Shown here: one piece after another, positions 13,001-26,450 of the stretch
Numbering within the stretch: the stretch's first letter is position 1
Layout of the letters: each line of letters starts with the position of its first letter
Assembly: GCF_021155765.1 (NCBI RefSeq)
Contig: NC_060118.1
Location: 9,421,646 to 9,485,645 of the forward strand
DNA from: Diprion similis
Lineage: Eukaryota; Arthropoda; Insecta; Hymenoptera; Diprionidae
Direction: 5' to 3'
DNA length: 64,000 bases
Notes under the pieces: generated by a model
What the model was told of the DNA's origin: nothing
Databases searched by the model: none
What the model saw: the letters and a program-made list of their open reading frames with translations, nothing else
Made by a program: the position numbers and the translations under genes

Positions 13001-16000
13001 TGTCTGGGAATCGATCCGTATGACGCTTTTTAGACTAATTCGACGCCCAGGAACTCAGAAAACACATGAAAAATAGCCTAGGACCAGCAGCGGAGAAATG
13101 ACGATGAAAATCTGCAGTTTTTCGGCTGTAACTTTGCAGGTGTTGCTCGCAGCGTATCGTGACCGCGATGAATCGATTCCTCTCGCAAAATCGCGTCGGA
13201 ATAGTACCCCAAAGAATTAATTGCAGCACTTTTCAAAGTCGTCGAAATTTTCGCCAAAAATGCAAAGGGGTTAGCCTTGGATTTTTTTTGGCCGAAAAAT
13301 CTTTTGTCTGGGAATCGATCCGTATGACGCTTTTTAGACTAATTCGACGCCCAGGAACTCAGAAAACACATGAAAAATAGCCTAGGACCAGCAGCGGAGA
13401 AATGACGATGAAAATCTGCAGTTTTTCGGCTGTAACTTTGCAGGTGTTGCTCGCAGCGTATCGGGACTGCGATTAATCGATTCCTCTCGCAAAATCACGT
13501 CGGAATAGTACCCCAAAGAATTAATTGCAGCACTTTTCAAAGTCGTCGAAATTTTCGCCAAAAATGCAAAGGGGTTAGCCTTGGATTTTTTTTGGCCGAA
13601 AAATCTTTTGTCTGGGAATCGATCCGTATGACGCTTTTTAGACTAATTCAACGCCCAGGAACTCAGAAAACACATGAAAAATAGCCTAGGACCAGCAGCG
13701 GAGAAATGACGATGAAAATCTGCAGTTTTTCGGCTGTAACTTTGCAGGTGTTGCTCGCAGCGTATCGGGACTGCGATTAATCGATTCCTCTCGCAAAATC
13801 ACGTCGGAATAGTACCCCAAAGAATTAATTGCAGCACTTTTCAAAGTCGTCGAAATTCTCGCCAAAAATGCAAAGGGGTTAGCCTTGGATTTTTTTTGGC
13901 CGAAAAATCTTTTGTCTGGGAATCGATCCGTATGACGCTTTTTAGACTAATTCGACGCCCAGGAACTCAGAAAACACATGAAAAATAGCCTAGGACCAGC
14001 AGCGGAGAAATGACGATGAAAATCTGCAGTTTTTCGGCTGTAACTTTGCAGGTGTTGCTCGCAGCGTATCGGGACTGCGATTAATCGATTCCTCTCGCAA
14101 AATCACGTCGGAATAGTACCCCAAAGAATTAATTGCAGCACTTTTCAAAGTGGTCGAAATTTTCGCCAAAAATGCAAAGGGGTTAGCCTTGGATTTTTTT
14201 TGGCCGAAAAATCTTTTGTCTGGGAATCGATCCGTATGACGCTTTTTAGACTAATTCAACGCCCAGGAACTCAGAAAACACATGAAAAATAGCCTAGGAC
14301 CAGCAGCGGAGAAATGACGATGAAAATCTGCAGTTTTTCGGCTGTAACTTTGCAGGTGTTGCTCGCAGCGTATCGGGACTGCGATTAATCGATTCCTCTC
14401 GCAAAATCACGTCGGAATAGTACCCCAAAGAATTAATTGCAGCACTTTTCAAAGTCGTCGAAATTCTCGCCAAAAATGCAAAGGGGTTAGCCTTGGATTT
14501 TTTTTGGCCGAAAAATCTTTTGTCTGGGAATCGATCCGTATGACGCTTTTTAGACTAATTCGACGCCCAGGAACTCAGAAAACACATGAAAAATAGCCTA
14601 GGACCAGCAGCGGAGAAATGACGATGAAAATCTGCAGTTTTTCGGCTGTAACTTTGCAGGTGTTGCTCGCAGCGTATCGGGACTGCGATTAATCGATTCC
14701 TCTCGCAAAATCACGTCGGAATAGTACCCCAAAGAATTAATTGCAGCACTTTTCAAAGTCGTCGAAATTTTCGCCAAAAATGCAAAGGGGTTAGCCTTGG
14801 ATTTTTTTTGGCCGAAAAATCTTTTGTCTGGGAATCGATCCGTATGACGCTTTTTAGACTAATTCGACGCCCAGGAACTCAGAAAACACATGAAAAATAG
14901 CCTAGGACCAGCAGCGGAGAAATGACGATGAAAATCTGCAGTTTTTCGGCTGTAACTTTGCAGGTGTTGCTCGCAGCGTATCGGGACTGCGATTAATCGA
15001 TTCCTCTCGCAAAATCACGTCGGAATAGTACCCCAAAGAATTAATTGCAGCACTTTTCAAAGTCGTCGAAATTTTCGCCAAAAATGCAAAGGGGTTAGCC
15101 TTGGATTTTTTTTGGCCGAAAAATCTTTTGTCTGGGAATCGATCCGTATGACGCTTTTTAGACTAATTCGACGCCCAGGAACTCAGAAAACACATGAAAA
15201 ATAGCCTAGGACCAGCAGCGGAGAAATGACGATGAAAATCTGCAGTTTTTCGGCTGTAACTTTGCAGGTGTTGCTCGCAGCGTATCAGGACTGCGATTAA
15301 TCGATTCCTCTCGCAAAATCACGTCGGAATAGTACCCCAAAGAATTAATTGCAGCACTTTTCAAAGTCGTCGAAATTTTCGCCAAAAATGCAAAGGGGTT
15401 AGCCTTGGATTTTTTTTGGCCGAAAAATCTTTTGTCTGGGAATCGATCCGTATGACGCTTTTTAGACTAATTCGACGCCCAGGAACTCAGAAAACACATG
15501 AAAAATAGCCTAGGACCAGCAGCGGAGAAATGACGATGAAAATCTGCAGTTTTTCGGCTGTAACTTTGCAGGTGTTGCTCGCAGCGTATCGTGACCGCGA
15601 TTAATCGATTCCTCTCGCAAAATCGCGTCGGAATAGTACCCCAAAGAATTAATTGCAGCACTTTTCAAAGTCGTCGAAATTTTCGCCAAAAATGCAAAGG
15701 GGTTAGCCTTGGATTTTTTTTGGCCGAAAAATCTTTTGTCTGGGAATCGATCCGTATGACGCTTTTTAGACTAATTCGACGCCCAGGAACTCAGAAAACA
15801 CATGAAAAATAGCCTAGGACCAGCAGCGGAGAAATGACGATGAAAATCTGCAGTTTTTCGGCTGTAACTTTGCAGGTGTTGCTCGCAGCGTATCGGGACT
15901 GCGATTAATCGATTCCTCTCGCAAAATCACGTCGGAATAGTACCCCAAAGAATTAATTGCAGCACTTTTCAAAGTCGTCGAAATTTTCGCCAAAAATGCA

Positions 16001-19000
16001 AAGGGGTTAGCCTTGGATTTTTTTTGGCCGAAAAATCTTTTGTCTGGGAATCGATCCGTATGACGCTTTTTAGACTAATTCGACGCCCAGGAACTCAGAA
16101 AACACATGAAAAATAGCCTAGGACCAGCAGCGGAGAAATGACGATGAAAATCTGCAGTTTTTCGGCTGTAACTTTGCAGGTGTTGCTCGCAGCGTATCGG
16201 GACTGCGATTAATCGATTCCTCTCGCAAAATCACGTCGGAATAGTACCCCAAAGAATTAATTGCAGCACTTTTCAAAGTCGTCGAAATTTTCGCCAAAAA
16301 TGCAAAGGGGTTAGCCTTGGATTTTTTTTGGCCGAAAAATCTTTTGTCTGGGAATCGATCCGTATGACGCTTTTTAGACTAATTTGACGCCCAGGAACTC
16401 AGAAAACACATGAAAAATAGCCTAGGACCAGCAGCGGAGAAATGACGATGAAAATCTGCAGTTTTTCGGCTGTAACTTTGCAGGTGTTGCTCGCAGCGTA
16501 TCGGGACTGCGATCAATCGATTCCTCTCGCAAAATTACGTCGGAATAGTACCCCAAAGAATTAATTGCAGCACTTTTCAAAGTCGTCGAAATTTTCGCCA
16601 AAAATGCAAAGGGGTTAGCCTTGGATTTTTTTTGGCCGAAAAATCTTTTGTCTGGGAATCGATCCGTATGCCGCTTTTTAGACTAATTCGACGCCCAGGA
16701 ACTCAGAAAACACATGAAAAATAGCCTAGGACCAGCAGCGGAGAAATGACGGTGAAAATCTGCAGTTTTTCGGCTGTAACTTTGCAGGTGTTGCTCGCAG
16801 CGTATCGGGACTGCGATTAATCGATTCCTCTCGCAAAATCACGTCGGAATAGTACCCCAAAGAATTAATTGCAGCACTTTTCAAAGTCGTCGAAATTTTC
16901 GCCAAAAATGCAAAGGGGTTAGCCTTGGATTTTTTTTGGCCGAAAAATCTTTTGTCTGGGAATCGATCCGTATGACGCTTTTTAGACTAATTCGACGCCC
17001 AGGAACTCAGAAAACACATGAAAAATAGCCTAGGACCAGCAGCGGAGAAATGACGATGAAAATCTGCAGTTTTTCGGCTGTAACTTTGCAGGTGTTGCTC
17101 GCAGCGTATCGTGACCGCGATGAATCGATTCCTCTCGCAAAATCGCGTCGGAATAGTACCCCAAAAAATTAATTGCAGCACTTTTCAAAGTCGTCGAAAT
17201 TTTCGCCAAAAATGCAAAGGGGTTAGCCTTGGATTTTTTTTGGCCGAAAAATCTTTTGTCTGGGAATCGATCCGTATGACGCTTTTTAGACTAATTCGAC
17301 GCCCAGGAACTCAGAAAACACATGAAAAATAGCCTAGGACCAGCAGCGGAGAAATGACGATGAAAATCTGCAGTTTTTCGGCTGTAACTTTGCAGGTGTT
17401 GCTCGCAGCGTATCGGGACTGCGATTAATCGATTCCTCTCGCAAAATCACGTCGGAATAGTACCCCAAAGAATTAATTGCAGCACTTTTCAAAGTCGTCG
17501 AAATTTTCGCCAAAAATGCAAAGGGGTTAGCCTTGGATTTTTTTTGGCCGAAAAATCTTTTGTCTGGGAATCGATCCGTATGACGCTTTTTAGACTAATT
17601 CGACGCCCAGGAACTCAGAAAACACATGAAAAATAGCCTAGGACCAGCAGCGGAGAAATGACGATGAAAATCTGCAGTTTTTCGGCTGTAACTTTGCAGG
17701 TGTTGCTCGCAGCGTATCGGGACTGCGATTAATCGATTCCTCTCGCAAAATCACGTCGGAATAGTACCCCAAAGAATTAATTGCAGCACTTTTCAAAGTC
17801 GTCGAAATTTTCGCCAAAAATGCAAAGGGGTTAGCCTTGGATTTTTTTTGGCCGAAAAATCTTTTGTCTGGGAATCGATCCGTATGACGCTTTTTAGACT
17901 AATTCGACGCCCAGGAACTCAGAAAACACATGAAAAATAGCCTAGGACCAGCAGCGGAGAAATGACGATGAAAATCTGCAGTTTTTCGGCTGTAACTTTG
18001 CAGGTGTTGCTCGCAGCGTATCAGGACTGCGATTAATCGATTCCTCTCGCAAAATCACGTCGGAATAGTACCCCAAAGAATTAATTGCAGCACTTTTCAA
18101 AGTCGTCGAAATTTTCGCCAAAAATGCAAAGCCTTGGATTTTTTTTGGCCGAAAAATCTTTTGTCTGGGAATCGATCCGTATGACGCTTTTTAGACTAAT
18201 TCGACGCCCAGGAACTCAGAAAACACATGAAAAATAGCCTAGGACCAGCAGCGGAGAAATGACGATGAAAATCTGCAGTTTTTCGGCTGTAACTTTGCAG
18301 GTGTTGCTCGCAGCGTATCGTGACCGCGATTAATCGATTCCTCTCGCAAAATCGCGTCGGAATAGTACCCCAAAGAATTAATTGCAGCACTTTTCAAAGT
18401 CGTCGAAATTTTCGCCAAAAATGCAAAGGGGTTAGCCTTGGATTTTTTTTGGCCGAAAAATCTTTTGTCGGGGAATCGATCCGTATGACGCTTTTTAGAC
18501 TAATTCGACGCCCAGGAACTCAGAAAACACATGAAAAATAGCCTAGGACCAGCAGCGGAGAAATGACGATGAAAATCTGCAGTTTTTCGGCTGTAACTTT
18601 GCAGGTGTTGCTCGCAGCGTATCGGGACTGCGATTAATCGATTCCTCTCGCAAAATCACGTCGGAATAGTACCCCAAAGAATTAATTGCAGCACTTTTCA
18701 AAGTCGTCGAAATTTTCGCCAAAAATGCAAAGGGGTTAGCCTTGGATTTTTTTTGGCCGAAAAATCTTTTGTCTGGGAATCGATCCGTATGACGCTTTTT
18801 AGACTAATTCGACGCCCAGGAACTCAGAAAACACATGAAAAATAGCCTAGGACCAGCAGCGGAGAAATGACGATGAAAATCTGCAGTTTTTCGGCTGTAA
18901 CTTTGCAGGTGTTGCTCGCAGCGTATCGGGACTGCGATTAATCGATTCCTCTCGCAAAATCACGTCGGAATAGTACCCCAAAGAATTAATTGCAGCACTT

Positions 19001-22000
19001 TTCAAAGTCGTCGAAATTTTCGCCAAAAATGCAAAGGGGTTAGCCTTGGATTTTTTTTGGCCGAAAAATCTTTTGTCTGGGAATCGATCCGTATGACGCT
19101 TTTTAGACTAATTCGACGCCCAGGAACTCAGAAAACACATGAAAAATAGCCTAGGACCAGCAGCGGAGAAATGACGATGAAAATCTGCAGTTTTTCGGCT
19201 GTAACTTTGCAGGTGTTGCTCGCAGCGTATCGGGACTGCGATTAATCGATTCCTCTCGCAAAATCACGTCGGAATAGTACCCCAAAGAATTAATTGCAGC
19301 ACTTTTCAAAGTCGTCGAAATTTTCGCCAAAAATGCAAAGGGGTTAGCCTTGGATTTTTTTTGGCCGAAAAATCTTTTGTCTGGGAATCGATCCGTATGA
19401 CGCTTTTTAGACTAATTCGACGCCCAGGAACTCAGAAAACACATGAAAAATAGCCTAGGACCAGCAGCGGAGAAATGACGATGAAAATCTGCAGTTTTTC
19501 GGCTGTAACTTTGCAGGTGTTGCTCGCAGCGTATCGGGACTGCGATTAATCGATTCCTCTCGCAAAATCACGTCGGAATAGTACCCCAAAGAATTAATTG
19601 CAGCACTTTTCAAAGTCGTCGAAATTTTCGCCAAAAATGCAAAGGGGTTAGCCTTGGATTTTTTTTGGCCGAAAAATCTTTTGTCTGGGAATCGATCCGT
19701 ATGACGCTTTTTAGACTAATTCGACGCCCAGGAACTCAGAAAACACATGAAAAATAGCCTAGGACCAGCAGCGGAGAAATGACGATGAAAATCTGCAGTT
19801 TTTCGGCTGTAACTTTGCAGGTGTTGCTCGCAGCGTATCGGGACTGCGATTAATCGATTCCTCTCGCAAAATCACGTCGGAATAGTACCCCAAAGAATTA
19901 ATTGCAGCACTTTTCAAAGTCGTCGAAATTTTCGCCAAAAATGCAAAGGGGTTAGCCTTGGATTTTTTTTGGCCGAAAAATCTTTTGTCTGGGAATCGAT
20001 CCGTATGACGCTTTTCAGACTAATTCGACGCCCAGGAACTCAGAAAACACATTAAAAATAGCCTAGGACCAGCAGCGGAGAAATGACGATGGAAATCTGC
20101 AGTTTTTCGGCTGTAACTTTGCAGGTGTTGCTCGCAGCGTATCGGGACTGCGATTAATCGATTCCTCTCGCAAAATCACGTCGGAATAGTACCCCAAAGA
20201 ATTAATTGCAGCACTTTTCAAAGTCGTCGAAATTTTCGCCAAAAATGCAAAGGGGTTAGCCTTGGATTTTTTTTGGCCGAAAAATCTTTTGTCTGGGAAT
20301 CGATCCGTATGACGCATTTAGACTAATTCGACGCCCAGGAACTCAGAAAACACATGAAAAATAGCCTAGGACCAGCAGCGGAGAAATGACGATGAAAATC
20401 TGCAGTTTTTCGGCTGTAACTTTGCAGGTGTTGCTCGCAGCGTATCGGGACTGCGATTAATCGATTCCTCTCGCAAAATCACGTCGGAATAGTACCCCAA
20501 AGAATTAATTGCAGTACTTTTCAAAGTCGTCGAAATTTTCGCCAAAAATGCAAAGGGGTTAGCCTTGGATTTTTTTTGGCCGAAAAATCTTTTGTCTGGG
20601 AATCGATCCGTATGACGCTTTTTAGACTAATTCGACGCCCAGGAACTCAGAAAACACATGAAAAATAGCCTAGGACCAGCAGCGGAGAAATGACGATGAA
20701 AATCTGCAGTTTTTCGGCTGTAACTTTGCAGGTGTTGCTCGCAGCGTATCGGGACTGCGATTAATCGATTCCTCTCGCAAAATCACGTCGGAATAGTACC
20801 CCAAAGAATTAATTGCAGCACTTTTCAAAGTCGTCGAAATTTTCGCCAAAAATGCAAAGGGGTTAGCCTTGGATTTTTTTTGGCCGAAAAATCTTTTGTC
20901 TGGGAATCGATCCGTATGACGCTTTTTAGACTAATTCGACGCCCAGGAACTCAGAAAACACATGAAAAATAGCCTAGGACCAGCAGCGGAGAAATGACGA
21001 TGAAAATCTGCAGTTTTTCGGCTGTAACTTTGCAGGTGTTGCTCGCAGCGTATCGGGACTGCGATTAATCGATTCCTCTCGCAAAATCACGTCGGAATAG
21101 TACCCCAAAGAATTAATTGCAGCACTTTTCAAAGTCGTCGAAATTTTCGCCAAAAATGCAAAGGGGTTAGCCTTGGATTTTTTTTGGCCGAAAAATCTTT
21201 TGTCTGGGAATCGATCCGTATGACGCTTTTTAGACTAATTCGACGCCCAGGAACTCAGAAAACACATGAAAAATAGCCTAGGACCAGCAGCGGAGAAATG
21301 ACGATGAAAATCTGCAGTTTTTCGGCTGTAACTTTGCAGGTGTTGCTCGCAGCGTATCGGGACTGCGATTAATCGATTTCTCTCGCGAAATCACGTCGGA
21401 ATAGTACCCCAAAGAATTAATTGCAGCACTTTTCAAAGTCGTCGAAATTTTCGCCAAAAATGCAAAGGGGTTAGCCTTGGATTTTTTTTGGCCGAAAAAT
21501 CTTTTGTCTGGGAATCGATCCGTATGACGCTTTTTAGACTAATTCGACGCCCAGGAACTCAGAAAACACATGAAAAATAGCCTAGGACCAGCAGCGGAGA
21601 AATGACGATGAAAATCTGCAGTTTTTCGGCTGTAACTTTGCAGGTGTTGCTCGCAGCGTATCGGGACTGCGATTAATCGATTCCTCTCGCAAAATCACGT
21701 CGGAATAGTACCCCAAAGAATTAATTGCAGCACTTTTCAAAGTCGTCGAAATTTTCGCCAAAAATGCAAAGGGGTTAGCCTTGGATTTTTTTTGGCCGAA
21801 AAATCTTTTGTCTGGGAATCGATCCGTATGACGCTTTTTAGACTAATTCGACGCCCAGGAACTCAGAAAACACATGAAAAATAGCCTAGGACCAGCAGCG
21901 GAGAAATGACGATGAAAATCTGCAGTTTTTCGGCTGTAACTTTGCAGGTGTTGCTCGCAGCGTATCGGGACTGCGATCAATCGATTCCTCTCGCAAAATC

Positions 22001-25000
22001 ACGTCGGAATAGTACCCTAAAGAATCAATTGCAGCACTTTTCAAAGTCGACGAAATTTTCGCCAAAAATGCAAAGGGGTTAGCCTTGGATTTTTTTTGGC
22101 CGAAAAATCTTCTGTCTGGGAATCGATCCGTATGACGCTTTTCAGACTCATTCGACGCCCAGGAACTCAGAAAACACATTAAAAATAGCCTAGGACCAGC
22201 AGCGGAGAAATGACGATGAAAATCTGCAGTTTTTCGGCTGTAACTTTGCAGGTGTTGCTCGCAGCGTATCGGGACTGCGATTAATCGATTCCTCTCGCAA
22301 AATCACGTCGGAATAGTACCCCAAAGAATTAATTGCAGCACTTTTCAAAGTCGTCGAAATTTTCGCCAAAAATGCAAAGGGGTTAGCCTTGGATTTTTTT
22401 TGGCCGAAAAATCTTTTGTCTGGGAATCGATCCGTATGACGCTTTTTAGACTAATTCGACGCCCAGGAACTCAGAAAACACATGAAAAATAGCCTAGGAC
22501 CAGCAGCGGAGAAATGACGATGAAAATCTGCAGTTTTTCGGCTGTAACTTTGCAGGTGTTGCTCGCAGCGTATCGGGACTGCGATTAATCGATTCCTCTC
22601 GCAAAATCACGTCGGAATAGTACCCCAAAGAATTAATTGCAGCACTTTTCAAAGTCGTCGAAATTTTCGCCAAAAATGCAAAGGGGTTAGCCTTGGATTT
22701 TTTTTGGCCGAAAAATCTTTTGTCTGGGAATCGATCCGTATGACGCTTTTTAGACTAATTCGACGCCCAGGAACTCAGAAAACACATGAAAAATAGCCTA
22801 GGACCAGCAGCGGAGAAATGACGATGAAAATCTGCAGTTTTTCGGCTGTAACTTTGCAGGTGTTGCTCGCAGCGTATCGGGACTGCGATTAATCGATTCC
22901 TCTCGCAAAATCACGTCGGAATAGTACCCCAAAGAATTAATTGCAGCACTTTTCAAAGTCGTCGAAATTTTCGCCAAAAATGCAAAGGGGTTAGCCTTGG
23001 ATTTTTTTTGGCCGAAAAATCTTTTGTCTGGGAATCGATCCGTATGACGCTTTTTAGACTAATTCGACGCCCAGGAACTCAGAAAACACATGAGAAATAG
23101 CCTAGGACCAGCAGCGGAGAAATGACGATGAAAATCTGCAGTTTTTCGGCTGTAACTTTGCAGGTGTTGCTCGCAGCGTATCGGGACTGCGATTAATCGA
23201 TTCCTCTCGCAAAATCACGTCGGAATAGTACCCTAAAGAATTAATTGCAGCACTTTTCAAAGTCGACGAAATTTTCGCCAAAAATGCAAAGGGGTTAGCC
23301 TTGGATTTTTTTTGGCCGAAAAATCTTTTGTCTGGGAATCGATCCGTATGACGCTTTTCAGACTAATTCGACGCCCAGGAACTCAGAAAACACATTAAAA
23401 ATAGCCTAGGACCAGCAGCGGAGAAATGACGATGAAAATCTGCAGTTTTTCGGCTGTAACTTTGCAGGTGTTGCTCGCAGCGTATCGGGACTGCGATTAA
23501 TCGATTCCTCTCGCAAAATCACGTCGGAATAGTACCCCAAAGAATTAATTGCAGCACTTTTCAAAGTCGTCGAAATTTTCGCCAAAAATGCAAAGGGGTT
23601 AGCCTTGGATTTTTTTTGGCCGAAAAATCTTTTGTCTGGGAATCGATCCGTATGACGCTTTTTAGACTAATTCGACGCCCAGGAACTCAGAAAACACATG
23701 AAAAATAGCCTAGGACCAGCAGCGGAGAAATGACGATGAAAATCTGCAGTTTTTCGGCTGTAACTTTGCAGGTGTTGCTCGCAGCGTATCGGGACTGCGA
23801 TTAATCGATTCCTCTCGCAAAATCACGTCGGAATAGTACCCCAAAGAATTAATTGCAGCACTTTTCAAAGTCGTCGAAATTTTCGCCAAAAATGCAAAGG
23901 GGTTAGCCTTGGATTTTTTTTGGCCGAAAAATCTTTTGTCTGGGAATCGATCCGTATGACGCTTTTTAGACTAATTCGACGCCCAGGAACTCAGAAAACA
24001 CATGAAAAATAGCCTAGGACCAGCAGCGGAGAAATGACGATGAAAATCTGCAGTTTTTCGGCTGTAACTTTGCAGGTGTTGCTCGCAGCGTATCGGGACT
24101 GCGATTAATCGATTCCTCTCGCAAAATCACGTCGGAATAGTACCCCAAAGAATTAATTGCAGCACTTTTCAAAGTCGTCGAAATTTTCGCCAAAAATGCA
24201 AAGGGGTTAGCCTTGGATTTTTTTTGGCCGAAAAATCTTTTGTCTGGGAATCGATCCGTATGACGCTTTTTAGACTAATTCGACGCCCAGGAACTCAGAA
24301 AACACATGAAAAATAGCCTAGGACCAGCAGCGGAGAAATGACGATGAAAATCTGCAGTTTTTCGGCTGTAACTTTGCAGGTGTTGCTCGCAGCGTATCGG
24401 GACTGCGATTAATCGATTCCTCTCGCAAAATCACGTCGGAATAGTACCCCAAAGAATTAATTGCAGCACTTTTCAAAGTCGTCGAAATTTTCGCCAAAAA
24501 TGCAAAGGGGTTAGCCTTGGATTTTTTTTGGCCGAAAAATCTTTTGTCTGGGAATCGATCCGTATGACGCTTTTTAGACTAATTCGACGCCCAGGAACTC
24601 AGAAAACACATGAAAAATAGCCTAGGACCAGCAGCGGAGAAATGACGATGAAAATCTGCAGTTTTTCGGCTGTAACTTTGCAGGTGTTGCTCGCAGCGTA
24701 TCGGGACTGCGATTAATCGATTCCTCTCGCAAAATCACGTCGGAATAGTACCCCAAAGAATTAATTGCAGCACTTTTCAAAGTCGTCGAAATTTTCGCCA
24801 AAAATGCAAAGGGGTTAGCCTTGGATTTTTTTTGGCCGAAAAATCTTTTGTCTGGGAATCGATCCGTATGACGCTTTGTAGACTAATTCGACGCCCAGGA
24901 ACTCAGAAAACACATGAAAAATAGCCTAGGACCAGCAGCGGAGAAATGACGATGAAAATCTGCAGTTTTTCGGCTGTAACTTTGCAGGTGTTGCTCGCAG

Positions 25001-26450
25001 CGTATCGGGACTGCGATCAATCGATTCCTCTCGCAAAATCACGTCGGAATAGTACCCTAAAGAATCAATTGCAGCACTTTTCAAAGTCGACGAAATTTTC
25101 GCCAAAAATGCAAAGGGGTTAGCCTTGGATTTTTTTTGGCCGAAAAATCTTCTGTCTGGGAATCGATCCGTATGACGCTTTTCAGACTAATTCGACGCCC
25201 AGGAACTCAGAAAACACATTAAAAATAGCCTAGGACCAGCAGCGGAGAAATGACGATGAAAATCTGCAGTTTTTCGGCTGTAACTTTGCAGGTGTTGCTC
25301 GCAGCGTATCGGGACTGCGATTAATCGATTCCTCTCGCAAAATCACGTCGGAATAGTACCCCAAAGAATTAATTGCAGCACTTTTCAAAGTCGTCGAAAT
25401 TTTCGCCAAAAATGCAAAGGGGTTAGCCTTGGATTTTTTTTGGCCGAAAAATCTTTTGTCTGGGAATCGATCCGTATGACGCTTTTTAGACTAATTCGAC
25501 GCCCAGGAACTCAGAAAACACATGAAAAATAGCCTAGGACCAGCAGCGGAGAAATGACGATGAAAATCTGCAGTTTTTCGGCTGTAACTTTGCAGGTGTT
25601 GCTCGCAGCGTATCGGGACTGCGATTAATCGATTCCTCTCGCAAAATCACGTCGGAATAGTACCCCAAAGAATTAATTGCAGCACTTTTCAAAGTCGTCG
25701 AAATTTTCGCCAAAAATGCAAAGGGGTTAGCCTTGGATTTTTTTTGGCCGAAAAATCTTTTGTCGGGGAATCGATCCGTATGACGCTTTTTAGACTAATT
25801 CGACGCCCAGGAACTCAGAAAACACATGAAAAATAGCCTAGGACCAGCAGCGGAGAAATGACGATGAAAATCTGCAGTTTTTCGGCTGTAACTTTGCAGG
25901 TGTTGCTCGCAGCGTATCGGGACTGCGATTAATCGATTCCTCTCGCAAAATCACGTCGGAATAGTACCCCAAAGAATTAATTGCAGCACTTTTCAAAGTC
26001 GTCGAAATTTTCGCCAAAAATGCAAAGGGGTTAGCCTTGGATTTTTTTTGGCCGAAAAATCTTTTGTCTGGGAATCGATCCGTATGACGCTTTTTAGACT
26101 AATTCGACGCCCAGGAACTCAGAAAACACATGAAAAATAGCCTAGGACCAGCAGCGGAGAAATGACGATGAAAATCTGCAGTTTTTCGGCTGTAACTTTG
26201 CAGGTGTTGCTCGCAGCGTATCGGGACTGCGATTAATCGATTTCTCTCGCAAAATCACCTCGAAATAGTGCCCTACAAAATTGATTGCAGTAGTTTTCAA
26301 AGTCTTCGAAATTTTCACTAAAAGTGCAAAGGGGCCTTGGATTTTTTCTGGCCAAATATTTTTTTGTACGGGAATCGATCATTTCTTCTCAACGAAATGG
26401 ACCCGCAGGAACCTATAACACACACGAAAAAGAGCCTACGATCAATTCTA
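10060..26450. repeat. 304-bp satellite DNA array, about 54 tandem copies
   Basis: Head-to-tail copies with a constant 304-bp period. Anchoring on GTTGCTCGCAGCG, the first copy is at 10,098 and the last at 26,206, giving 53 intervals. Only three intervals depart from 304: +4 in the first, a 7-bp loss of GGGGTTA near 18,131, and a 1-bp loss near 20,317. Central units differ from consensus by a few bases at most. The first (10,060-10,400) and last (26,240-26,450) units are clearly diverged, as expected when unequal exchange homogenises the interior. Each unit holds a short potential hairpin (GATTTTT / AAAAATC around TTTGGCCG). Overlapping open frames of 64-97 codons recur in the units but change with single-base variants and look non-coding. 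No CENP-B-box-like motif was found. Confidence 0.97.

Noticed and set aside
13035..22179. Repeated open frames of 64-97 codons on both strands inside the satellite
   Set aside because: They recur with the 304-bp period, and their starts appear or vanish through single-base variants. The unit simply has few stop codons; no promoter or protein features.
10060..26450. CRISPR-like array
   Set aside because: Units are contiguous 304-bp tandem copies with no unique spacers, in a eukaryotic context; this is satellite DNA.
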